The notes: a model not told the origin generated them from the letters alone. A DNA stretch of 56,299 nucleotides from Gammaproteobacteria bacterium (GCA_024280395.1 JAJRQG010000006.1:1-56299), one strand, 5' to 3'; positions 8,908 to 18,647 are shown, numbered from the stretch's first letter. Numbers and translations: made by a program.

Positions 8908-9023
8908 AGTTGTCCCCTAAGATTTGAATTGATTAAGGAGTGTAATCATACGTTAGTTAAAATTAAAATTCATCTTTTTACACTCTTAATCTATAATATC
9001 ACGTTTTATTCAATCAAACTTTA

Positions 9024-9482
9024 ATGCCAAAAGCAAAAATATATATTTATACAGATGGATCATGTTTGGGAAATCCTGGGCCAGGTGGATGGGCAGCTTT
9101 GATGCGCTATAAATCTACCGAAAAAATGTTTAGTGGTGGACAGCTCGATACCACCAATAATCAAATGGAATTAATGGCAGTGATCGAAAGTTTAAAAGCA
9201 CTGACAAAACCTTGTGATATAGAATTATTTACGGATTCAAAATATGTATTGGAAGGATATACCAAGTGGATGGATGGTTGGAAGAGAAGAGGCTGGAAAA
9301 AATCTGATAAGAAACCTGTTTTAAACAAAGAGTTATGGATGGAACTTGATCAACAAGGTCAGCAACATGAAATTGAATGGCACTGGGTAAAAGGGCACAG
9401 TGGCCACGAAGAAAATGAACGTGTTGATCAATTGGCTCGATTGGAAGCAGAAAAAATAAAGGATATTCATGGCGATAAATAA
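9024..9482 (+). CDS. rnhA: Ribonuclease HI
   Basis: A 152-residue protein matching RNase HI along its whole length. It starts with [18 protein letters not shown], and the four acidic catalytic residues are D11, E49, D71 and D135, with the helper His at H125 in [14 protein letters not shown]. It cleaves the RNA strand of RNA-DNA hybrids (Okazaki primers, R-loops). Divergent from fabI, and overlapping dnaQ by 14 bp, the same rnhA-dnaQ pairing common in gammaproteobacteria. A TATAAT at 8992-8997 lies about 26 bp before the start. Confidence 0.96.
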   Translation: MPKAKIYIYTDGSCLGNPGPGGWAALMRYKSTEKMFSGGQLDTTNNQMELMAVIESLKALTKPCDIELFTDSKYVLEGYTKWMDGWKRRGWKKSDKKPVLNKELWMELDQQGQQHEIEWHWVKGHSGHEENERVDQLARLEAEKIKDIHGDK

Positions 9483-10188
9483 TTCAACCAGACAAATTTG
9501 TTTAGATACAGAAACAACAGGTATTGGTCACAACATTGGCCATCGGATACTTGAAATTGGTGCCGTTGAAGTCTTCAATCGTGAAATTACAGGCAATCAA
9601 TATCAGCAGTACATCAACCCAGAACGAGAAAGTGATCCTGGTGCGTTAGAAGTTCATGGTATAACCACACAATTTCTCAGTGATAAGCCAGCCTTTGCTC
9701 GTATAGTTGATGAATTTATTGCTTATGTTAAAGGTGCAGAGTTGATTATTCACAATGCGCCGTTTGACGTGGGCTTCATTAATATGGAACTTATGTTGTG
9801 TGGCAAAGATTTCAAAATCCAAGATGTTTGCACAATTACAGACTCACTAGATTATGCTCGCAATAAACACCCTGGTGCAAGAAATTCATTGGATGCCTTA
9901 TGTAAACGATATGGTGTGATCAATGAACACCGTACATTACATGGTGCATTGTTAGATTCACAGATATTGGCTGAAGTTTACCTGATGATGACAGGTGGGC
10001 AAACCAAGTTAAATTTAGATGCTGGTAACTCAGGAAACTCTGCTGGTGGTTTTACCTTAAATTTAAAAGATTTACCGCCTTTAACTTTGGTAAAAGCGAC
10101 AATAGTGGAAGAACAAGCTCACCAAGACTGGTTGGACAAATTGTCAGAAAAAGAAAAAAAAGAATTCATCTACCAAATAGATGAATAA
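9469..10188 (+). CDS. dnaQ: DNA polymerase III epsilon subunit (3'-5' proofreading exonuclease)
   Basis: A 239-residue DEDDh exonuclease. Exo I is DTETTG with D13 and E15; Exo II includes HNAPFD with D100; Exo III is HGALLDSQ with H158 and D163. After the catalytic domain a QTKLNL segment (about residue 176) resembles the beta-clamp-binding motif of epsilon, and the C-terminal tail would bind the alpha subunit. The start ATG lies inside the end of rnhA, 14 bp before its stop, so the two are translationally coupled. Confidence 0.95.
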   Translation: MAINNSTRQICLDTETTGIGHNIGHRILEIGAVEVFNREITGNQYQQYINPERESDPGALEVHGITTQFLSDKPAFARIVDEFIAYVKGAELIIHNAPFDVGFINMELMLCGKDFKIQDVCTITDSLDYARNKHPGARNSLDALCKRYGVINEHRTLHGALLDSQILAEVYLMMTGGQTKLNLDAGNSGNSAGGFTLNLKDLPPLTLVKATIVEEQAHQDWLDKLSEKEKKEFIYQIDE

Positions 10189-10193
10189 TTTTA

Positions 10194-10221
10194 TTACAAA
10201 ACAGACCTAAAACGCTACAAT
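10194..10221 (+). promoter_or_regulatory. Candidate sigma-70 promoter for serS
   Basis: TTACAA (10194-10199) and TACAAT (10216-10221) are separated by 16 bp and lie about 38 bp before the serS start, in the only gap between dnaQ and serS. This is a match by eye to -35/-10 consensus; no expression evidence. Confidence 0.4.
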
Positions 10222-10258
10222 ACACCCTATTCACAACAATAAAAAATAGAACAAAACC

Positions 10259-11527
10259 ATGTTAGATCCTCAATTACTTAGAAACGACATCGAAGCAACA
10301 GCAAAAGCCTTGGCAACCCGTGGTTACCATTTGGATGTTGAAGCGTGGAATGAACTAGAGAAAAACCGCAAACACTTTCAGGTGCTGCAAGAAAAATTGC
10401 AAAACCAACGCACAGTCGTTTCCAAGTCGATAGGGCAAGCAAAAGCCAAAGGTGAAGATGCACAACCATTTTTTGACCAAGTCAAAGAGATAGGGCAAGA
10501 ACTGGACGAAGCAAAAAAACAATTTGAAGCCATACAAAAAGAAGTGGCAAAAATCACCTTGTATACACCAAACTTAGCGCAATCTGATGTGCCTGTTGGT
10601 AAAGACGAGGAAGACAATGTTGAAGTAAGAAAGTGGGGCACACCAACAGAATTTTCATTCAAGCCCAAAGACCATGTAGATTTAGGCATTAAAAATTCAT
10701 GGTTAGATTCTGAAAGCGCAGCCAAATTATCAGGTTCTAGGTTTACTGTATTGGGTGGATCTATTGCAAAATTACAGCGTGTTTTGGCACAATTTATGTT
10801 GAATACACACACTGAAAAAAATGGTTATCATGAACATTACGTGCCTTTTCTCGTCAATGATGTTGCAATGACAGGAAGCGGGCAATTGCCCAAGTTTGCA
10901 GACGATGCATTTATCACAACAGATGATAAGTATCTAATTCCAACCGCTGAAGTTCCATTAACAAACTTATATGCAGGAACGATTCTTAAAGACAGTGATC
11001 TGCCCATAAAGATGACCGCGCATACACCTTGTTTTCGTAAAGAAGCAGGCAGTTATGGCAAAGACACCCGTGGCATGATTCGCCAACACCAATTTGAAAA
11101 AGTTGAAATGGTACAAATTGTTCATCCCAATGAATCAAACCAAGCATTGGAAGACATGACCGCTTGTGCTGAAGGCATATTGAAAGCTTTGGAAATTCCA
11201 TTTAGAACCATTGTATTATGTACTGGTGATATGGGATTCGGCGCAGCCAAGACCTATGATATCGAAGTATGGTTACCTGGTGAAAACCAATACCGTGAAA
11301 TTTCCTCATGCAGCAACTGCGAAGATTTCCAAGCCCGCAGAATGCAGACTCGTTTCCGCGAAGAAGGCGTGAAAAAGCCCCAACTGTGCCACACACTGAA
11401 TGGCTCTGGTTTAGCCGTTGGCAGATGCTTAATCGCCGTTATGGAAAACTACCAAAACGAACATGGCTCAATCCGTATTCCAAAAATTTTACAACCTTAT
11501 TTTGGTGGTTTGGAAGTGTTGTCATAA
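10259..11527 (+). CDS. serS: Serine--tRNA ligase
   Basis: A 422-residue class II aminoacyl-tRNA synthetase, normal SerRS length. The N-terminal coiled-coil arm that grips the long tRNA-Ser variable arm is at about 30-100. Motif 2 lies around [16 protein letters not shown] (about 258-273) and motif 3 around NGSGLAVGR (about 382-390). TAEVPLTN and [14 protein letters not shown] are typical SerRS signatures. It charges tRNA-Ser with serine in the cytoplasm. No strong Shine-Dalgarno precedes the ATG. Confidence 0.97.
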   Translation: MLDPQLLRNDIEATAKALATRGYHLDVEAWNELEKNRKHFQVLQEKLQNQRTVVSKSIGQAKAKGEDAQPFFDQVKEIGQELDEAKKQFEAIQKEVAKITLYTPNLAQSDVPVGKDEEDNVEVRKWGTPTEFSFKPKDHVDLGIKNSWLDSESAAKLSGSRFTVLGGSIAKLQRVLAQFMLNTHTEKNGYHEHYVPFLVNDVAMTGSGQLPKFADDAFITTDDKYLIPTAEVPLTNLYAGTILKDSDLPIKMTAHTPCFRKEAGSYGKDTRGMIRQHQFEKVEMVQIVHPNESNQALEDMTACAEGILKALEIPFRTIVLCTGDMGFGAAKTYDIEVWLPGENQYREISSCSNCEDFQARRMQTRFREEGVKKPQLCHTLNGSGLAVGRCLIAVMENYQNEHGSIRIPKILQPYFGGLEVLS

Positions 11528-11645
11528 CTTTTTACTACCATGAAGGAATTGAAGAACATGAAGGAAAAGAACCAAAAATCATGGGTAAACTGGTATCGGG
11601 TAGTTGGCTTTAGTCAACACTTGTCAATTTAAAAGTGTATATTGC

Positions 11646-11981
11646 TTAATGTATAGTAACTCTTAATTCGCGAATCCAGCCTAAATTATTCATACAAAAG
11701 ATGTAGTTATTCTTTATATCTTTACCTGTTAATTCATAATGGTTTTGGGTTGATTTTAATTTTTTAACACAATAATTAAGATCACTATGGTAATTGATGT
11801 TATATATTCGTTCATTATTAGAATCGACTCTTACCCAATAGAAATTACTAAGGGCATTATCTGTCAAATTCATTGACTCGCTAATATTATAAAATTTCTT
11901 GTTGCATGAAGTAAGCAATAATAAAATTAGTCCAAAGAAATAAACAGTGTTTCTTGTGTTTTTAACCTTCAAGCTCTTCAT
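11646..11981 (-). CDS. Small hypothetical lipoprotein
   Basis: A 111-residue protein with a lipoprotein signal: positively charged start, hydrophobic core at about 13-23, and lipobox LLTSC with Cys at about 26. The remaining 85 residues have no motif I recognise. Its ATG overlaps the stop of the VanY-like gene by 4 bp (ATGA), so it is the last gene of a coupled three-gene minus-strand unit. It probably sits in the periplasm on a membrane lipid anchor. Function unknown. Confidence 0.65.
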   Translation of the reverse strand: MKSLKVKNTRNTVYFFGLILLLLTSCNKKFYNISESMNLTDNALSNFYWVRVDSNNERIYNINYHSDLNYCVKKLKSTQNHYELTGKDIKNNYIFCMNNLGWIRELRVTIH

Positions 11982-12703
11982 GGTAAACCAGTCTTTTCAA
12001 GTTTAAAACACCAATGCCAAGGTTCATAACAAATACCAGTGGTGTTTCCTTTGGGATAAGTCATATAAAAATCGAACTTGTTGGCATTGTTTTCTAGCCA
12101 TTTGAAAGCAGGGGATTGGTCAAATTCTTCTTCAAGAATGGCGGCATCTTTGCTGCCGATGTCAATGGCGCATCCTGTGTGGTGTTCACTGTAACCAGGC
12201 AGGGTATTGACTTTTAATATATTTTCAATCTTTTCGTCTTTGTCTAATTTTGCTTGAATCAATTCTTTTTGGTACTCCATGCTGCGGAATGCAGAGATGA
12301 TTTGTAAGTTGATACCATCAATTTTTGCAAATTTCTGCATGCGCTGCCATGCTAGCTTGGCGCGTGGGTGGAGAAATACCTCTCTATTAAACATATCTTT
12401 ATTGCATGAATCTAACCGACAGGCTTCCGAAAAATGTGGAAAGTCATAGTCTTCAAGGTCATAATCAATAAAATCCATGTTGTAAAATCCGATGAAATCA
12501 TGCCAATAATTAGCCCAGCCACTGTCACCTGAACTTAAAATAAGTTTGGCTTCTGTATTGATGTTTTGATGGTGATATTTTTCTTTAATGATGTATTGAG
12601 TTTTGTTATTGATGATTTTTATTTCACCCAGTCGTTTGTCATCTAACAAATCTTTAATCCAGTATAGGTGTTGACTTCGTTTGCTTAAATAAATTCTATT
12701 CAT
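11978..12703 (-). CDS. VanY-type D-alanyl-D-alanine carboxypeptidase (peptidase M15B)
   Basis: A 241-residue protein. The C-terminal half is a VanY/M15 zinc peptidase domain: SAFRS (about 137-141), the SxHxxGxAxD signature with H174 and D181 as zinc ligands, and EPWHW with catalytic E227 and zinc ligand H230. Such enzymes remove the terminal D-Ala from peptidoglycan stem peptides. Unusually, no signal peptide or membrane anchor is visible at the N-terminus, and the first 100 residues are of unknown function, so export is unclear. Coupled by 4-bp overlaps to the GFA gene upstream and the lipoprotein gene downstream. Confidence 0.85.
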   Translation of the reverse strand: MNRIYLSKRSQHLYWIKDLLDDKRLGEIKIINNKTQYIIKEKYHHQNINTEAKLILSSGDSGWANYWHDFIGFYNMDFIDYDLEDYDFPHFSEACRLDSCNKDMFNREVFLHPRAKLAWQRMQKFAKIDGINLQIISAFRSMEYQKELIQAKLDKDEKIENILKVNTLPGYSEHHTGCAIDIGSKDAAILEEEFDQSPAFKWLENNANKFDFYMTYPKGNTTGICYEPWHWCFKLEKTGLP

Positions 12704-13086
12704 CTAATTTTCTCAATATTCTGTTCCCAGTTTTTTCCGTCAAAGGTATCAAATTTTAAATCAAACGTTGAATAGTCATCTAAACACCGAACATTAACAC
12801 TCCAACAATCAGGGTGTGAACGGGGCTGATAGAATGATTTTACACCACAGTGTTTACAAAAATAGTGTTGTGCAATTTTTTTATTGAATTGGTATTTACT
12901 TAAATTGTTCCAATCGCTTGTTAGTTGAAACTGGTCTTTTGCAATAATTAAGTGAATGTAGGCGAGTTTTTCACACATGCTACAGTTACAAGCAGTCATA
13001 TCACTGGATTCTATTGGGTTTTCTAGGTTAATTGTGAAACGGACATCTTGACAATGACAACCGCCTTTATATTCATGTGTGCTCAT
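12700..13086 (-). CDS. GFA-family (DUF636) zinc-binding protein
   Basis: A 128-residue protein from the ATG at 13086 (an ATG 13 codons upstream at 13125 is possible but would add a tail not typical of the family). It has the Cys pattern of the Gfa/CENP-V fold: GGCHCQDVRF, CNCSMC and FCKHCGVKSFY, binding two zinc ions. The family includes glutathione-dependent formaldehyde-activating enzyme, but most small members have no proven activity, so no specific reaction is assigned. First gene of the coupled trio with the VanY-like peptidase. Confidence 0.82.
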   Translation of the reverse strand: MSTHEYKGGCHCQDVRFTINLENPIESSDMTACNCSMCEKLAYIHLIIAKDQFQLTSDWNNLSKYQFNKKIAQHYFCKHCGVKSFYQPRSHPDCWSVNVRCLDDYSTFDLKFDTFDGKNWEQNIEKIR

Positions 13087-13221
13087 GTTATAAATGATAC
13101 TTGATTTGTACAATTGTTCAATCATATATTATCAATTGCCTACAAAATATGCGATAATCCCGCGGCTTAAAAACACACAATTGTCAATTTAGACAACCAT
13201 CAAAATTTTTGGAGAACAAAT

Positions 13222-13557
13222 ATGAGTTTTTTAATTTCTGACGCAGCAGCACAAACAGCAGGAGCAGCACCATCAGGAGGTGGATTGGCTTCATTAATTC
13301 CTTTGGTTCTAATATTTGGAGCCATGTATTTCTTAATGATTCGGCCCCAACAGAAAAAAATGAAAATGCACCAAGCTATGGTAGAAGCTTTAGGCAAAGG
13401 CGATGAAGTGACAACCAATGGCGGCATATTGGGAAAGATTATTTCTTTGGATGATTCATTCGTCAGTGTTGAAATTGCGCAAAATGTCACCATAAAGATA
13501 CAACGCGGGGCCATTGCTGCTGTTCTTCCTAAGGGAACCATCAAGGCAATTAAATAA
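13222..13557 (+). CDS. yajC: Preprotein translocase subunit YajC
   Basis: A 111-residue single-pass membrane protein with a helix at about 23-41 (LIPLVLIFGAMYFLMIRPQ) followed by the family signature MIRPQQKKMKMHQAM and a cytoplasmic domain with DEVTTNGGILGKI. YajC associates with SecDF in the Sec translocon. It is the first gene of yajC-secD-secF and has a GGAGA ribosome site 7 bp upstream. The tgt/queA genes often found before yajC are not here. Confidence 0.95.
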   Translation: MSFLISDAAAQTAGAAPSGGGLASLIPLVLIFGAMYFLMIRPQQKKMKMHQAMVEALGKGDEVTTNGGILGKIISLDDSFVSVEIAQNVTIKIQRGAIAAVLPKGTIKAIK

Positions 13558-13578
13558 AAATAACTAACAGGACCAATC

Positions 13579-15435
13579 ATGAATCATTATCCATTGTGGA
13601 AAAATTTGCTAATCGTTGTGGTATTAGCACTGGGCATTTTTTATGCCCTGCCCAATATTTATGGGCGCAGTGAAGTTGTTCAAACCAGTGCAATCAAAGA
13701 TCAGGTAGTTGATGAAACACTTATTGCCATTATTTCTGATAAATTGAAAGCGGGAAATCTTTCGGATTTTGAATCATCTATCGAGAAAGACACAGTAATC
13801 ACTAAATTTTCAAGTATTGAAGAACAGTTTAAAGGCAAAGAGATTCTTGATGGTTTATCTGGTTATAAATCTGCATTGAATTTAAAGCCCAATGTTCCAG
13901 AGTGGTTATCTGATGCTGGTGGTAAAGCGATGAATTTAGGCCTTGACTTAAAAGGCGGTGTGTATTTCTTAATTGAAGTAGACATGGAGGAAGCTTTGGC
14001 TATTAAATTTAATCAATTGCGTGGAGATTCCATTCGAATTTTGTCTAAAGCTAAAATCTCAAAAAAGAGTTTAAAGTGGGTTAATGATAGATTGGTGATA
14101 AAGTTTAAATCGGAAGAATTGGCAGATAGAGCCTTTGAAAAACTGCGCAAACAAATCAATGAGGTGGGTTTTAAGCGCAGAGAAGTAGATGGCATGGAAG
14201 CTTTGGTCGGTACCATTCGTGATAAGGCTATTTCTGATATAAAAATCAAAGCAATAGAGCAAAACATTACGACGATTCGTTCACGCGTTAATGAGTACGG
14301 TGTGGCAGAACCTATCGTACAAAAACAAGGTGCGGAAAGAATTATTGTTCAATTACCCGGCGTTCAAGATTCATCAGAAATCAAAGAAACACTGGCTTCA
14401 GTGGCTACACTAGAATACCGTGCAGTGGATATGAGCCCTAATCACAATGCACTCGCTATTCAACAATCTGGAAAACCAGCACCGTTGGGTTATAAAATGT
14501 ACATGCATGAAGATGGGTATCCAATACTGTTGAGTAAACGTGTGATTGTTTCGGGCGATCAATTGGTGGATGCCAGCGCTTCAACCGATCAGAATGGGCG
14601 TCCTTCTGTAAGTGTTCGATTAAACAAAGTGGGTGCTAAACGCATGTTAGATTTTACCCGTGAAAATGAAGGCAATAATATGGCCGTTGTTTTTAAAGAC
14701 AGAGAATTTATTGGCAAAGACCCTGAAACTAAAAAGAACTTATACAAACCCAGAGAACTAGTGATCAGCAATGCAACTATTAATGGTGTTTTTAGTGGCC
14801 GTTTTGAAACAACTGGTAATTTTACGACCAAATTTACCACTAAACTTGCCTTGCAATTGCGTTCAGGTGCATTGTCTGCTCCAATTGAAATTGTCCGTGA
14901 AAAAACCATCGGACCATCCTTGGGTAAGGACAACATTGATAAAGGTTTTAAATCAGTAATGATTGGATTTGTATTGGTGTTGTTATTTATGCTTATATAC
15001 TACAGAATGTTTGGTGTGGTAGCGAATATTGCATTGATGTTCAATGTCGTGTTGATTGTAGCTGTGTTGTCAATGTTTGGAGCAACTTTAACCTTGCCAG
15101 GTATTGCTGGAATTGTATTGACGGTGGGTATGGCAGTTGATGCAAATGTGTTGATCTTTGAACGCATAAAAGAAGAATTGGCTTTGGGCAATACGCCTCA
15201 AGGCAGTATTAAAGCCGGATATGACAAAGCATTGTCAACCATTGCTGATGCAAATATTACCACTTTTATCGCTGCCATTGTATTGTTTGCTTTTGGTACT
15301 GGTCCCATCAAGGGCTTTGCGGTTACATTAAGTATAGGTATCATGACTTCTATGTTTACAGCCATCATGGTAACTCGTGCTATTGTCAATAAGATTTATG
15401 GCAGTAAGACTAAACTTAAATCACTTTCAATCTAA
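13579..15435 (+). CDS. secD: Protein translocase subunit SecD
   Basis: A 618-residue protein, normal SecD length. First membrane helix at about 9-25, a large periplasmic P1 region containing the GLDLKGGVYFLIEVDM signature (about 115-130), and five C-terminal helices at about 455-610 including GIVLTVGMAVDANVLIFERIKEE with the conserved Asp used in proton coupling. SecDF pulls exported proteins through SecYEG using the proton gradient. 21 bp after yajC and 10 bp before secF. Confidence 0.97.
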   Translation: MNHYPLWKNLLIVVVLALGIFYALPNIYGRSEVVQTSAIKDQVVDETLIAIISDKLKAGNLSDFESSIEKDTVITKFSSIEEQFKGKEILDGLSGYKSALNLKPNVPEWLSDAGGKAMNLGLDLKGGVYFLIEVDMEEALAIKFNQLRGDSIRILSKAKISKKSLKWVNDRLVIKFKSEELADRAFEKLRKQINEVGFKRREVDGMEALVGTIRDKAISDIKIKAIEQNITTIRSRVNEYGVAEPIVQKQGAERIIVQLPGVQDSSEIKETLASVATLEYRAVDMSPNHNALAIQQSGKPAPLGYKMYMHEDGYPILLSKRVIVSGDQLVDASASTDQNGRPSVSVRLNKVGAKRMLDFTRENEGNNMAVVFKDREFIGKDPETKKNLYKPRELVISNATINGVFSGRFETTGNFTTKFTTKLALQLRSGALSAPIEIVREKTIGPSLGKDNIDKGFKSVMIGFVLVLLFMLIYYRMFGVVANIALMFNVVLIVAVLSMFGATLTLPGIAGIVLTVGMAVDANVLIFERIKEELALGNTPQGSIKAGYDKALSTIADANITTFIAAIVLFAFGTGPIKGFAVTLSIGIMTSMFTAIMVTRAIVNKIYGSKTKLKSLSI

Positions 15436-15445
15436 GGAGAATTAC

Positions 15446-16378
15446 ATGAATTTATTGGGAAAAATTAAATTTGATTTCATGGGTAAACGCAAGTTTGCGA
15501 TGATTTTCTCTTTGACATTAATTGTTATTTCTATCGCTTCAATTGCTACTCGTGGTTTAAATTTTGGTTTGGATTTTACGGGTGGAACGACAGTAGTTGT
15601 AGACTTTGATAAAGATGTTGGCTTAGATACCATACGTGAAGCTTTAGAAGACAACAGCTTTATAGATGCATCGGTGCAAAATTTTGGTTCATCTAAATCT
15701 GTTCAAGTCAGGTTTCAATCTGAAAGTGATGCTCAGTCGCAACAATTAAGAGACCATTTGGACGAAATTATCCAGCCCTTAGATTCATCTGCCAAAGTTG
15801 GTAAGGGTGAATTTATTGGCCCACAAGTTGGAGAGGAGTTGGTCGATCAAGGTTCTTTGGCAATATTGTATGCCATCATTGGTATATTGTTGTACGTAAC
15901 AATGCGTTTTGAATGGCGTTTTTCTGTAGGTTCAGTGGTCGCTCTGGTACACGATGTGATTATTACTGTGGGTGTTTTTTCAATTATACAAATGGAATTT
16001 GATTTGACCATACTGGCAGCTTTGCTGGCAGTAATCGGTTACTCATTAAATGATACAATTGTGGTATTTGATCGTGTTCGTGAAAATTTTAAAGGACTAA
16101 GAAAAAAAACGCCCAGCGAAGTATTTAATATCTCGATTGCTCAAACCTTGTCTAGAACAGTGATTACTTCTATGACTACATTATTGGTGTTGTTGGCATT
16201 GTTCGTTGTTGGAGGCGCCATGATTCATGGTTTTGCCTTTGCATTGATTGTGGGTGTAGTGATTGGTACTTATTCTTCTATTTTTGTGGCATCAACTGCG
16301 ACACTGTCTTTGGGTATTTCTAGAGAAGATTTGATGCCCGTAGAAAAAGAAGGTGCAAATTTAGATCATATTCCATAA
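15446..16378 (+). CDS. secF: Protein translocase subunit SecF
   Basis: A 310-residue protein. I start it at the ATG at 15446, which has a strong AAGGAGA site 5 bp upstream; a longer frame from 15377 would overlap secD and add unrelated residues. SecF signatures: GLDFTGGT near residue 40, then six helices with SLNDTIVVFDRVREN (about 205-219) carrying the conserved Asp. Partner of SecD in the export motor. Confidence 0.96.
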   Translation: MNLLGKIKFDFMGKRKFAMIFSLTLIVISIASIATRGLNFGLDFTGGTTVVVDFDKDVGLDTIREALEDNSFIDASVQNFGSSKSVQVRFQSESDAQSQQLRDHLDEIIQPLDSSAKVGKGEFIGPQVGEELVDQGSLAILYAIIGILLYVTMRFEWRFSVGSVVALVHDVIITVGVFSIIQMEFDLTILAALLAVIGYSLNDTIVVFDRVRENFKGLRKKTPSEVFNISIAQTLSRTVITSMTTLLVLLALFVVGGAMIHGFAFALIVGVVIGTYSSIFVASTATLSLGISREDLMPVEKEGANLDHIP

Positions 16379-16394
16379 TTGAATTGTTCAATTC

Positions 16395-17324
16395 ATGAAA
16401 ATATGGGATGAAATAAAATATTTACTGGAACAAGGACGTTCTCTTTATCTCTTAACTGTTGTTGAGTCTTCAGGCAGTGCGCCAGGTAGAGTGGGTTTTA
16501 AAATGTTGGTTTCTGATTCTGGTTATCTGCTTGGATCAATTGGCGGCGGTATCATGGAGTTCAACTTGGTTGAAAAGGCCAAGCAATTACTTAAGGACAA
16601 CATTGTAGATCACCATATTGTCTATCAAGATCACCTAGGTTCTTCCCAATCTAGTTCAGGTATGATTTGTTCAGGCTCACAAACAATTGCATTCAACTGT
16701 CTTTCTCGTGATGATTTGATGTTGGTGTCTGCATGTACGCAAGCTCCTAATATGGTTGAATTTAGTCCAGAAGGAATTCGTTCTGTCGCACAGGATATTC
16801 CTGAACAATTTTCAGTGAACTTTTCTGATGTTTGGAGTTATACCGAATTAATCAATACAAATGTCAAGCGTGTGGCTCATATTTTTGGAGCAGGGCATGT
16901 GAGCATTCCAACATCCGAACTATTATCATCAATAGGTTTTGATGTACGTTTGTATGATAATCGAGAAGAGTTGAATACATTACAGGGCAACAACTTTGTA
17001 TCAGTTAAAAAAATTATTGACTATCAAGATGTCTTAAATCAGGTGGAGATAGGAGAACAAGACTTTATTTTGCTGATGACTCATAAATTCACTGAAGACA
17101 AATTAATCTTAACGCAGTTGCTAGATATTCAATGTGAGTATATTGGCGTGTTGGGCAGTCAGAACAAAATTAAAGTGATGTTTGATGCTTTGTTAAAAGC
17201 TGGTGTAGAAAAAAAACTACTGGACAACATTTATGCGCCTATTGGTTTAGATATAAACAGTAGAACCGTTCAAGAAATTGCAGTTAGTATTGTTGCAGAA
17301 ATTATTAAAGTAAGAAATATATAA
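16395..17324 (+). CDS. XdhC/CoxI family protein
   Basis: A 309-residue protein with both XdhC parts: N-terminal segment with SSGSAPGRVGFKMLV and GSIGGGIME (about 25-57) and a C-terminal Rossmann-like domain with HIFGAGHVSIP (about 157-167), GVLGSQNK and IGLDI. Family members sulfurate or insert molybdenum cofactor for xanthine dehydrogenase-type enzymes. No molybdenum hydroxylase gene is nearby. It starts 16 bp after secF and is probably co-transcribed with it, with no obvious functional link. Its stop lies 1 bp from the end of the convergent kinase gene. Confidence 0.85.
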   Translation: MKIWDEIKYLLEQGRSLYLLTVVESSGSAPGRVGFKMLVSDSGYLLGSIGGGIMEFNLVEKAKQLLKDNIVDHHIVYQDHLGSSQSSSGMICSGSQTIAFNCLSRDDLMLVSACTQAPNMVEFSPEGIRSVAQDIPEQFSVNFSDVWSYTELINTNVKRVAHIFGAGHVSIPTSELLSSIGFDVRLYDNREELNTLQGNNFVSVKKIIDYQDVLNQVEIGEQDFILLMTHKFTEDKLILTQLLDIQCEYIGVLGSQNKIKVMFDALLKAGVEKKLLDNIYAPIGLDINSRTVQEIAVSIVAEIIKVRNI

Positions 17325-17325
17325 T

Positions 17326-18510
17326 TTATTCTTCGTTAGTGCAAACTTTTAATACTTTTTGTAAATACTCCGGATCAAAATCTTTCATAAAACTTCTAGC
17401 ATCTTCATCCTTACAATCGTAATCGGTTAATATCGATTTGAAATTGATGGCAGCACCATCATAATTTTCCATTCTTAAGAAAGTATTAGCAGCTTTTCTT
17501 TTGGTGTTTAATTCTAGTTTTTGGGCAGGTGTTAAGTTCTGATTTTTTAACTCAACTTTTTCACGGGTAATGTACCAGCCTCCAAAACCAACTACACCCA
17601 AAGCAATAACAGCAGATAAAATATAAATAATCAACTGCATGGATTTAGAGCGTCCATCAGAAATCGGCATAAAGCCTTGAGTGGCTGTTGAGTCACTGCT
17701 TTCTAGTTTTCTGATCCATTTCTCAAGAATGCTGGTCAGTTGATCCGCTGATTGATAACGGTCATCAGGAGATTTGGCTAATAATTTGTCTAAAATGGGT
17801 TGTAGAGCAGACTTTTCTTCTGGTAAATTTGGTGGAGGTTCATGTACATGTGCATAACTGATGGCGAAAGTATCATCGCCTTCAAATAATTTTTTGCCGA
17901 TTAACATTTCATACATGACAACGCCTAACGCATACAAATCAGAGCGCTCATCAATCTCTTTGCCCAGTGCACGTTCAGGACTCATATAATGTGGGGTACC
18001 TACAACTGCTCCAATGCGGGTAAACTCAGAAACCTTGCCCTGAGCTTTTGCAATACCAAAATCTAACAGTACGGCTTGTCCTTCTTCATTAAACATGATG
18101 TTTTCAGGTTTAATGTCACGATGCAATGTTTTTCTGTGGTGAGAGTGAGCCAGTGCGCTGCTCATTTCTTTCATGATTTTCAGAACTTCAGCGTCTTCGA
18201 GCGTACTTTTTTCAAGTTTCTGTTTTAAATCACCACCAGGCAAAATTTCCATTGCAAGGTAATAATGTTTCTCAACGACACCACAAGCAAAAACTGTGAC
18301 AATATTGGGGTGATTGAATTGTGCTACTGTATTGCCTTCTTGTTGTAGGTCCTCAAGAATTTTTGGATCGTTACTGCTGGGAGAAACAATTTTAACTGCA
18401 ACTTGACGTGTTGGTTCTAATTGTTCACCAAGATAGACTTTGGCCATTCCACCTTGGCCTATTTCTTTGATTAGTTTAAAATTCGGTATTTTTAGAAGTT
18501 CTTCGGACAC
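17326..18510 (-). CDS. Membrane-anchored Ser/Thr protein kinase (Hanks type)
   Basis: A 394-residue protein. The kinase domain (about 10-270) is complete: Gly loop GQGGMAKVYLG, ATP-binding K40 in VAVKI, catalytic loop HRDIKPEN with D132, DFG with D150, and APE-like SPE in HYMSPERALG. A membrane helix at about 292-313 (LIIYILSAVIALGVVGFGGW) leads to an approximately 80-residue extracytoplasmic tail, helical and TPR-like (NTFLRMENYDGAAINFKSIL). There are no PASTA repeats. No phosphatase gene is adjacent. It probably links an envelope signal to cytoplasmic phosphorylation; targets are unknown. Confidence 0.92.
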   Translation of the reverse strand: MSEELLKIPNFKLIKEIGQGGMAKVYLGEQLEPTRQVAVKIVSPSSNDPKILEDLQQEGNTVAQFNHPNIVTVFACGVVEKHYYLAMEILPGGDLKQKLEKSTLEDAEVLKIMKEMSSALAHSHHRKTLHRDIKPENIMFNEEGQAVLLDFGIAKAQGKVSEFTRIGAVVGTPHYMSPERALGKEIDERSDLYALGVVMYEMLIGKKLFEGDDTFAISYAHVHEPPPNLPEEKSALQPILDKLLAKSPDDRYQSADQLTSILEKWIRKLESSDSTATQGFMPISDGRSKSMQLIIYILSAVIALGVVGFGGWYITREKVELKNQNLTPAQKLELNTKRKAANTFLRMENYDGAAINFKSILTDYDCKDEDARSFMKDFDPEYLQKVLKVCTNEE

Positions 18511-18647
18511 AGCTAAGCTCTTATTTATGTAAATGTTATTCTAACTAAAATAGAAGATAATTAAATCAAATTTGTAAACAATATTCACAATTAACGCCAA
18601 AATTTGACTTTCATCTTTATTAAATTCCATTATTCACTCGAGCTGCA

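Noticed and set aside
11536-11585. Short repeated CATGAAGGAA motif after serS considered as a repeat element
   Set aside because: Only two short copies in a small AT-rich gap; not enough to support a feature.
11308-11613. Plus-strand open frame of 101 codons overlapping the end of serS
   Set aside because: It is a shifted frame of serS, Arg-rich with no homology I can see; serS is complete through this region.
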